Below the pieces are notes generated by a model. It saw nothing but the letters and a program-made list of their open reading frames with translations. It was not told the DNA's origin and searched no databases. From assembly GCA_034769895.1 (NCBI GenBank), contig CM068373.1:278242658-278306657 (forward strand): 64,000 bases of DNA, written 5' to 3'. How positions within the stretch are numbered: the stretch's first letter is position 1; each line of letters begins with the position of its first letter. Origin of the DNA: Magicicada septendecula. Taxonomy: Eukaryota > Arthropoda > Insecta > Hemiptera > Cicadidae. Below, piece by piece: positions 56,047 through 64,000 of this stretch. The translations under genes were made by a program, and so were the position numbers.

Positions 56047-56859
56047 TGCTACGTTTGTTGAGATGAAAGATAATTACGTAACAATATTGTTCTAAGGCTT
56101 TTACGGCCGGTGACAGTTGTATCTGAAATATCTACCGGGCTGTTTGGCCGTGGTCCAATGCTAAAATCCATAGCAGACGTTTCAGTAGCACCACTGGCTG
56201 AAGCCTTCACCACAGTACTGTAGGCCTGACGTACGACACCCCGCGTTAGGTAAACTCGAATATCCACTGAAGATGGTAGCCAGTGCTGCTGCTGAAACAT
56301 TTGGTTTGGAAGTAAACCTTGGACCACGGCCAAACAGCCCGGTAGAGATTTCAAATATAATTACGTAACGCTCTTGAACATTCTTTACTGTCGTTGTACA
56401 CGTTTCTCGACTAGTCCAGTGCTAACCTCAATCAAGGTTATTTTGTACGCGACGTCTGTGTCAAGTTTGTGCACTGACCTAGTCTCCAGACTGTCCGAGC
56501 GCCTGTAACAATGCACATTTCTCGGCACACCACCCGGAGAATGAAAAATTATCTTGGAACTCCAGAGGGGTATATATATAAGCGTTAGCGGCCGGGTTAG
56601 AAGTTAGTTTCACCTGGCGATTTATTCACTGCGAATCTAACGATTATTGTGGAGATTAGTGGAAAGTGATTATTGTGTAAAACTGTAATGAGGTGGCATT
56701 AATTGTTGTTCAAAATTAACTTGAATTATTGTATAAGAGTGCCTTGTTGACTTTCCATTGTTGTTTGTGACTAATAGAAGTTGATAATTAGCGACTTCAT
56801 AAATGTCTTTTATTCTGTTTTCACTGAACAATATAACGATCGGTGTGACCGTCGTAAGG
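56047..56859 (+). mobile_element. Solo LTR, family A, copy 4, with nested insertion
   Basis: Plus-strand orientation: TGCTACG at the left, TATA box GTATATATATAAGCG near 56568, and the terminal GACCGTCGTAAGG at about 56859 (CA end mutated). Removing the nested 287 bp leaves about 526 bp, close to copy 1. Confidence 0.7.
56083..56356. mobile_element. Nested 274-bp insertion with 13-bp target duplication
   Basis: ATAATTACGTAAC occurs at 56070-56082 and 56357-56369; the other LTR copies carry it once. The insert contains an inverted repeat, CCGGGCTGTTTGGCCGTGG (about 56138) with its complement ending about 56342, and between them a CTGAAGA...GAAA hammerhead-like core on the plus strand (about 56268-56305). 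Long target duplication suggests retrotransposition, possibly a PLE terminal-repeat unit. Confidence 0.75.
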
Positions 56860-57202
56860 ATATGGTATTCTGCGGTGTGGCAGTCTGCAGATATCACGGC
56901 CGTCTCCACTCGTATACATTCGAAGTTTGAGCATTCATATCTGCTCACGTCGAACACAACATACAACAACCACTACGTATTATAACCAGAAACATTCAGA
57001 TTGTTCAAGTAAAATTTTCCGAAAACCTGATTTTTACCGTGACACGTCTTACAGTAACAATTGTATACAGTAGGCTAGGGTAATTACATATGAGAACTAT
57101 CCGTTAAAACCGTCCCGTCACAAAATAACATTCTCAGAAGTGACACATAGTTCACACTCCGTGTAAAAGATGTAAACAGAAGACCAGGATAGAAAAATTT
57201 TT

Positions 57203-57207
<5 letters not shown>

Positions 57208-57249
<42 letters not shown>

Positions 57250-57263
57250 TCTCTCTCTCTCTC
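57208..57263. repeat. (CT)n microsatellite
   Basis: Long CT run with two small interruptions. Confidence 0.95.
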
Positions 57264-57377
57264 GATTGGCGCTACATCTCTACATACATTGCTTTCTTGT
57301 CCCCCTTCTGCAGCTTCTTACTTTGCCGTTCTTTCAACGTGAAATAAATAAATAAATAATATTATTTATTTATTTAT

Positions 57378-57870
57378 TCTACGTATGCCAGACGAAGAAA
57401 AACTATTCGATAAATTCCTTCAACATTGCAATGCATTTTAAAAACTGAATATTTACAAGTCTAATTTAGCCACACGCTGTTTAAATAATAACCACCACTT
57501 TTTGACACATTCAAAACGTCAAATTAATGAAAAATATACAAAAAGGTAATGAAATTAATATCTGAGAAAATTTCAATATTTACAAACACAATAATAATAA
57601 TAATTCATTAATTAAAGAACAAATACAAATAAAAACAAAACAAGATGGTTTATTTAAAATTAACATTTATTAAAATAATGAAAATAAAACATTAAATAAT
57701 TTTATGAACAGCTGACTACGTAAACATTACACCAATCGATAATTTAAATCGAAATAAAATCGATTATTTTTTAATTTATGTAATAATCAACACAAATCGT
57801 TTGTTCGTTAATTCATATAAAAACCTCTGCCGATGCAGAATAATTCTGTGAAATGTTCATCATATGAAAA
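57378..57870 (+). mobile_element. 5'-truncated PLE fragment, copy D
   Basis: Inverted relative to copies B and C, with the same blocks (CTTCAACATTGCAATGCATT, AGTCTAATTTAGCCACACG). Near its 3' end ACCTCTGCCGATGCAGAATA with GTGAAA is the copy B hammerhead with its core mutated from CTGAAGA to CTGCCGA, so it should be inactive. Confidence 0.7.
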
Positions 57871-58341
57871 AAAAAACAATAATATAATCCAACACAGTTT
57901 ACTTGCAGAAGTATTTATAATTTGAAGAAATATTCATAATAAACAAAAAGCAGTACGCGGTTTCAATGCTTTCCTACGTTAATGACATATCTTTCGTTTC
58001 TAGTTTGGCAAGTGATGCTATCGTGTTCGTAATTTGTACATACAGCTGAAACGTAAGATAGTTTGACCAAGTTTTGCTGCCGACCGCAGCTGTAAGACAC
58101 CACCACAACTTACCCGTACGGTTGTTAGTTACGTAGTCTTGTCCAAGTGTTGGCAACCCTGTTACTTCGCTGTATTGCTGCTAACTGGCGGCTGCGACCT
58201 CATGCATAAGCAATGAAATAGTAATTCATGACATTGACACAACGTTTGGACGCTTGAACTGTTATTTTGACAGAAAACGTTACTTACAAAATCGAAGTAG
58301 ACTAACGTTTTAATAATTGAAAAATAAACACGCTGTTTTTT

Positions 58342-58507
58342 TTTAACATGATAATGTTTTTAGGCTGGGGGTCATTCCACAAAATGTGTAACGTCATCGA
58401 AAAATGTAACGCTCCAGGCGATGTTAACACTATATTTTTTCCACACTTTCGATTCCCCACAGTCTAGAAATCTTATTTTTAAAGCCTAAAAACATTATCA
58501 TGTTAAA
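58342..58507. repeat. 24-bp perfect inverted repeat, 118-bp spacer
   Basis: TTTAACATGATAATGTTTTT plus AGGC at 58342-58365 is exactly inverted at 58484-58507. Possibly a tiny MITE. Confidence 0.85.
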
Positions 58508-59004
58508 CAAAAAAATTCGATGTTTCGGTTTCGTCGAAATTCTTTCTTTGTCTTTTTTTTTTGTTTAACACGCGTCGTTTTATTTCTCTTAAAACCGCAC
58601 CTTTCGACCGTACTACAATAAGATATCCTCAGTGGTTTCAGTGGGTTACTAATCGCCTCACTGACACTTAGCGGTTCAGTCGCACCACCAAGGATGCCTC
58701 TTCGTAGTGAGGTCAAAACGTTTGGTTTTTATAGAAATAAAACAACGTGTGATAAAAAAAAAACAGTGTTGTCATTTACCACGAAAACACGAAAGCTGAT
58801 GACCAAAGTTGTAAACCATCCCATTTCCAGTATACGGGATATGATATCGCGCACAGTATGGTGACACCCTACTGAACTCTTTCATCGCTATTTCATGCCA
58901 GACTTTCTTACTATTCATATTTCATTTCCGTGCTTTTCATTTCACATTGTTATCGAAAAGTAATAAAACAGAAGAGATAATAATAACAATAATAATGATA
59001 ATAA
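58508..59004. other. Gene-free stretch
   Basis: No supported feature. Confidence 0.4.
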
Positions 59005-60081
59005 TGATTTACAATAGCCCAGCTCATTGAACAGCGTACAGAGTATCAGCTGCTCACATACATAGTTTTCGCCGACTTCGAGAAGGCGTTTGACAGGGTG
59101 AATCGGAGCAAACTGTGGGTAGTAATGGCAAGGAAAGGGATCTCACAACATCTAATTAGAGCTATTCAGAGTTTTTATGTGGAGAATAAAATCTTAATAG
59201 AAGCAGGCAAAACCGAGAACAGTTCCTAGAGTTGGCTTGGTCAATTGTGGAGTACGACAAGGGTTTCCATTATGACCTTCTCTTTTTAATTTACATATTG
59301 ACGATGTCATAAAAAACTGCCAGATGTGTCTTCCAGAACATTTTATGATTGGTCACTCTACAATTGACACTTTGTTGTTTGCGGATGATCAACCTATTCT
59401 GTCGGACTCGGAAAACATGTTATAGATGGGTATACAATTGTTAAATCGAATTTGTGAACACTCTGATTTACAAATATCCACACTTACGACCTAAATAATG
59501 GTTTTCCGTGGAACTAATCCAGTACGGGAAAAAATTGTTATAGATGGTACTGCTCTGGTATAAGTTAGCAATTTTGAATACCTCGGCTACATTGACGTCT
59601 TATAATGACGTTGTGAATAAGTTGCACAAGTTCAACCTTATATGCGGGACCATCAGGCGAACTCTTAAGTTAGCAAGCAAAGGAATACGCCTAAAATTCT
59701 ACAAGGTGATGTCCCTTCCCACACTTCTTTATAGGTCTGAGAATTGGATTTTAACGATAGGTCAGGCCAGTCGTATCCAAGCGGCTGAAATGAGATTTCT
59801 CAGGCACGTGGCAGAGTATACTATCCATGATCATAGAAGAAACACAAATATATGGCAGGAACTGAATATTATAAGTATATTCGATAGAATTGCCCACTAT
59901 CGGCTGAATTTGTGGGAACGTCTTTGCCGAATGGATGACTGTCGCTTCCCCAAACAACTATGGAACTATAAGCCGGAGGGACGGAGAGATCCGAGGAAGC
60001 GCTGGAGTGACCAGTTCTAGACTCTTTGACTGTTTCATACCGGAAAAAACCATCCTTGGTTAAATCCTTGCAGATGAATAA

Positions 60082-60110
<29 letters not shown>
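59005..60110 (+). pseudogene. LINE RT, palm-to-C-terminus, frameshifted
   Basis: Plus-strand frames show EQRTEYQLLTYIVFADFEKA (RT palm, first catalytic Asp), FDRVNRSKLW, LFNLHIDDVI, DTLLFADDQPIL (catalytic DD), VVNKLHKFNLICGTI, LPTLLYRSENWIL, AEMRFLRHVAEYTI and RLCRMDDCRFPKQLWNYKP, ending in RKRWSDQF. The last 158 codons (59544-60020) are one open frame. It ends in an (AAT)n tail. Same family as 15575-16330, and the best-preserved LINE here. Confidence 0.88.
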
Positions 60111-60113
<3 letters not shown>

Positions 60114-60970
60114 ATGTTGGTTTTTATAATGAGGAGGGGAAATGCATTTACGCACGCAGCAGTGTGGAACCCCCATCTCAAATGATCTACCCATTAAAAC
60201 CAGTCCTCCGTCGAACGAGCACTGGCCTGGGAATACTGATAACACTACTACAGGCGAGGTCATTTTTCTGTGCCCAATGGGCTCATATCTACATCCAACT
60301 ACTCTATAGACGTTGTAAGTCTCCCTTCTTTGCCCGGAGGATATCTTCTACATAATGTGCCACAAGATTCCAGATGTCCTGCCTTCTTAGCATGTCTCCG
60401 ACCATGTTATCCGGAGCCTTTCTTCCTATATCCGCAACCAGAGACGCTCTTCATGTGGTCCACCTATCACACTTGAAGAAGGAGTGCTTCGCGTTATTAT
60501 GTATACCCGGGCAGTACAGGCTGTCTGCAAAGAAGGGTTTACCCATTTTATGTAAATAGGATTGGAAGTATCCATGACCGGTCAGAAGTTCAGTTAGGTT
60601 GAAACCGCGACCTCCCCATGCCTTCTCTCAATCCACACCCTTACGCGTTTGATCAGCATCGCGGTCCAGCGCCCTCTCGTCTCCTCGTCCCAAGCTATTT
60701 GCCACCTTTTAAGGGTGCGGAGCCTCTCTTGGTGTTTTGGCATTCCCTTGCCTAACTTATTTTGTCAGAGAGGTGTTTGCCTAGTTGCACAGCTCTCTGC
60801 TTCTTGCCAAGAAGATCGATAGGGATACCACCAGCGATCACCATAAGAGCTGGTTCAGAGACGGTGCGGTAAGCAGAAGCTACACTCAGAGCTCCCCTCC
60901 TCCGCACTCCATGCCTTCTTGTTCAGGGAATCCGCCCTCACTTCTGCGTCGTACAAGAAGACTGACTGCT
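60110..60970 (-). pseudogene. R1/Jockey-type LINE C-terminal region
   Basis: Minus-strand frames encode SAYRTVSEPALMVIAGGIPI followed by DLLGKKQ (about 60890-60820), a hallmark after the RT domain of R1-like LINEs, then WDEETRGRWTAMLIKRVRVW, FNLTELLTGHGYFQSYLHKM and a Cys-His cluster CPGIHNNAKHSFFKC followed by WTTWRASL. At least one frameshift and stops are present. R1 elements usually sit in 28S rDNA; no rDNA is visible here. Confidence 0.8.
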
Positions 60971-61740
60971 TTGGCTTTTGGATCGCGGTTTTTTCCGTAT
61001 TGTTTAGTCATATGACAGTAAATCTTAGCCGGTTTTTCACCTTCAGAAAGCAAAAAACGGATTACTGCACTTTGTTCAAAAAATTCCTAATCTTCAAGAG
61101 GACTTGCCATCGTTAAATAAGAATTTGAGGTTACAAACAAAACAATTCTAATCAAACAGCTGATGAGAACTCATCACAGGGATGCCAACTTACAGTTCTG
61201 AAAATAACGTACTGCGCCCACCAATTTTTTTCCTCTACAGTTAATCGTCTCTTTAATTAATGAACTATCCTCGTGTTTAACACAGAAAGCAGACAGCACT
61301 GTAGGGTAAAGCAGAAGGAAATGATACATATATTAGTGATTTACCTATAAACTGCATAAATCGCCTCGTGTCACTCAGTCATAAATGTGTCAAAGCGAAA
61401 AAACTAAATAGAAATGAAAGAGAAAGAGAAAAACAGAGATAGGGAGAGAGAGAATGAGAGATAGGGAGATGAGAATAAAGCTTATATAAAAAAAAGACGT
61501 TGCTTATCAACAATTTCCGATTCTTTTCATTACACATTAAAACAGTTTCAGTGGACTAAATTAACTTATAATTTTGTAATCTGTCTTTGCGTTTCTTTTG
61601 TAATTTCTGTTTCATTGCTTACCATTTAAAATCTATTCAATGTCTTCAAAAAAAAAAAAAAAGAAAAAAATGTTATGACGACAATGAAAAATTTTCAAAT
61701 GACAGAACAAAAACAGCAAACAATTAAGAAAACAAAAGTG
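60971..61740. other. Gene-free stretch
   Basis: AT-rich with purine-rich simple sequence at 61410-61475; no supported gene. Confidence 0.4.
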
Positions 61741-61925
61741 CAAAAACCAAACAGATAAGGACGGACGCACGCGCTTGAAGGACGAAGCCGGCGCATGGCG
61801 TCCGTTTGAGGCGTCGCGACGCTTCTAGTTCAGTAGTGTTTCGGACTTTGCGCCGAGTGTTGTGTGCGCGGTGACCACTTTATATCGAACTTCGTACCAT
61901 TACGTGTTGTTGAGGTAAACAAAAC
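61741..61925 (+). promoter_or_regulatory. CpG-rich promoter-like block with splice donor
   Basis: In an otherwise AT-rich neighbourhood this block is dense in CG dinucleotides (GACGGACGCACGCGC, GAGGCGTCGCGACG, TGTGCGCGGTG). TTCAGTAGTG at about 61830 matches the arthropod initiator TCAGT, and TTGTTGAGGTAAAC at about 61907-61920 looks like a 5' splice site. This fits a non-coding first exon of a host gene extending right. No coding evidence lies within the window. Confidence 0.35.
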
Positions 61926-63286
61926 ACCTTGTTACTATGTATTGTTGAAAATTAACCTTTAAAAAATAAAATATTTTTTAAATTTATATAATCCGTGGAA
62001 AAAAAATTAATACTATTTTCCCTTACTCGCCAATAACAGGAGCGTTATGGATAATGTGGACAACCGTATTTGATTAAAAACAAAAAACATAATATTATTT
62101 AGGGAAGTAATAATATAATTTGTAACAACCTTTATGTCTCTAAAGTTTTTGTGGGTATACAATAATAAAGAAGAATTTAGAGGATTTAATAATAAAATCG
62201 ACAATTAGAGGGAATAATGTTAATAGAGGAATAATCCAAAGTTATAGCAAAGTAATATTATTTATTATGATGTTAGAATATTTTATTCATGATCAATCAC
62301 AATTACTCTTGTTAGTAATAAATATTGCTAATAAATAAGTTTTTCAAAGTTTTATTTTTTGACGTTTGGACATATTTTTTAATTAAGTAACACTGCTTAA
62401 AATTTGGAATATTTGATTAATTTCAATCTAATTAGTAGCTAAATTTGTCTTTAAAATTTCTAATTTCAAATGTGAGTTTTTGTGCCAAATAAATCTACCT
62501 TTTAAACGTATTTTAATTTGGCTTTCATAGAATTTATCGCAGTCAGTTCGTTCAATACACTATTTAAATTATGAATTTAATTTAAACCCACCAGAATATG
62601 AAAACTGGCGTGACAGGTTTGGTTCTACCAAACGTTTGCATATGACAGTATAGTAAAACTGTTGAAACAGTGTAACATAAAAAAGATAAATAAATAAATA
62701 TTTTATTATTGTATGAAAAACATTGTTTCTTATTAACGATAGTTATTATAGGGAGATAATATTCTTTTGTACAGATAACTCAGAAACAAAACTTGTTTCA
62801 TGGGATGGATATAAAATTTTAAAGTATATTTATTAAAATGTTTAAAGTTTCTATCCTTAAACTTAACTTTCGATGGTACGGGAACAGCATCATAAGGGTT
62901 ATGTCGGAATCGTTAGTATTAATGACGAGGTAATAGTCCGACTTAGTAAGCCTTCTGCTAATTAAAAATTCCCTGTTGAAGTAAAAATTAAATAAAATGT
63001 TAGGTCTACTATACCAATTAAATATCAGTAATAATACTACTTTAAAATTGGTAATCATTTTTTTCATTCATTATAATAACTAAAAAAAAAATTATTTAAA
63101 TCTATTGTTATATAGGTTAGTCTATTATTGTTAGTCTTATATAAATTAGTTGTTAGTCTATTGTTATCGTGATATAAGGGGGTAGGGGGCGTTCTTCTGT
63201 GTTTGTTGCCGAAATATCAGAAAACTTTACAAAGCTTTCATTACGATCTCGCGTTTAGTGATGCAATTTATAGCCCCAATCAAACT

Positions 63287-63321
<35 letters not shown>

Positions 63322-64000
63322 AATTATTATTATTATTATTGTTGTTGCTATTATTTATTTTATCGTTGCAATTTTACTATAACAATACCGTTTATAACAA
63401 AAAAATATAATGATGAAATAAAATATGTGCTCCGTAGAAAATATTTTTGTTGAGTCTTCTCTGACGTAGAGGAGTACAAGGCGACTTCCCTTAAGGCTTC
63501 AGAAGTAATGAAATTTCGTGAAGTGAATTAACGATTCGTTAACCTATATCAATTACACAACAATACCATAATAGTGTATAAATACATTTTCACGTTTCTT
63601 AATATAAAAACAATACAAACTTTAAAAATTCAATAAACATCTATTACTAAGCCGTATCGGAAGGTAAATAAAAAATAGTATAAATTATATACGAGGCATT
63701 TAAAACCCGTATATTTCAAACATTAAAAAAAAATTAATATTTTGAAGTGAAAACAACCGTATGCTTTAAAAGATTTCAATGATAGTTCCTCTAATATGTC
63801 CCTTGCATTGGCATGTGTTATTATAATATTAGTGATGCACAAGCCGGTGTCTAACATATTGAATGCAACAATCAATCGAATATAAAAGACTACGAATTAT
63901 AAACTATTCGATTCTCTTTAACATCGTCGTAAACGATTTCCACTCTACTTGAAGGAATGTGTAATGACAAAGAAATTATGTAATTATAAATTTTATATAC
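61926..64000. other. Gene-free AT-rich stretch
   Basis: No coding sequence recognised. An (AAT)n/(ATT)n near-palindrome lies at about 63285-63350. It could be the first intron of a gene starting near 61830. Confidence 0.35.

Noticed and set aside
1-64000. CRISPR array, prokaryotic operons, ribosome binding sites
   Set aside because: All direct repeats are microsatellites, LTRs or transposon copies; the sequence is animal in character, so prokaryotic signals do not apply.
1-64000. tRNA or rRNA genes
   Set aside because: No cloverleaf with A and B boxes and no rRNA stretch recognised; the tRNA-like matches are primer-binding sites of retroelements.

Overview
The window looks like non-coding, transposon-dense DNA from a large arthropod genome. 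A polyneopteran insect such as a cockroach or termite is my guess; no host marker gene proves it. The base composition is AT-rich, microsatellites are common, and nearly every recognisable coding stretch belongs to a mobile element: Penelope-like elements (PLEs) with GIY-YIG endonuclease remnants and hammerhead-ribozyme motifs, many truncated LINEs, a full-length Copia element, Tc1/mariner-type DNA elements, solo LTRs and one large LTR-retrotransposon array. I recognise no conserved host protein-coding gene. One CpG-rich, promoter-like block (about 61741-61925) may be the first exon of a host gene lying to the right.

Layout. 1-2.1 kb: a 5'-truncated PLE on the minus strand ending in a hammerhead motif. 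2.3-10.4 kb: LINE scraps, a coiled-coil pseudogene, microsatellites, a deleted solo LTR and a mariner fragment. 10.57-15.1 kb: a complete but disrupted Copia element with almost identical LTRs. 15.6-16.3 kb: a LINE fragment. 18.58-20.53 kb: a Tc1/mariner-type element inserted at a TA inside the terminal inverted repeat of a second DNA element. 21.6-23.6 kb: a minisatellite, a LINE flanked by a 21-bp target duplication, and a solo LTR. 24.8-40.6 kb: the dominant structure, LTR-internal-LTR-internal-LTR, with about 2.87-kb LTRs and about 3.6-kb internal regions coding only for a Gag-like protein. 40.6-61 kb: a patchwork of deleted transposons, LINEs (including an R1-like one), solo LTRs, several PLE fragments, and foldback elements. 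61-64 kb: mostly AT-rich sequence.

The most interesting system is the 15.8-kb array. It is a Gag-only, non-autonomous LTR retrotransposon with very long LTRs, an initiator-tRNA-Met-like primer site that can fold into a hairpin, an open Gag frame lacking an N-terminal ATG, and a strongly acidic Gag C-terminus. LTR1 differs from LTR2 and LTR3 at about 14 shared sites, and the outer flanks resemble one 5-bp target duplication. This fits a single insertion enlarged by unequal LTR-LTR recombination. A second theme is the number of hammerhead-like motifs (CTGANGA, stem II, GAAA), most of them at the ends of PLE fragments. One lies directly beside the left edge of the LTR array.

All calls come from reading the sequence. 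Family names rest on remembered motifs and were not checked against databases. Coordinates of degenerate elements are approximate.
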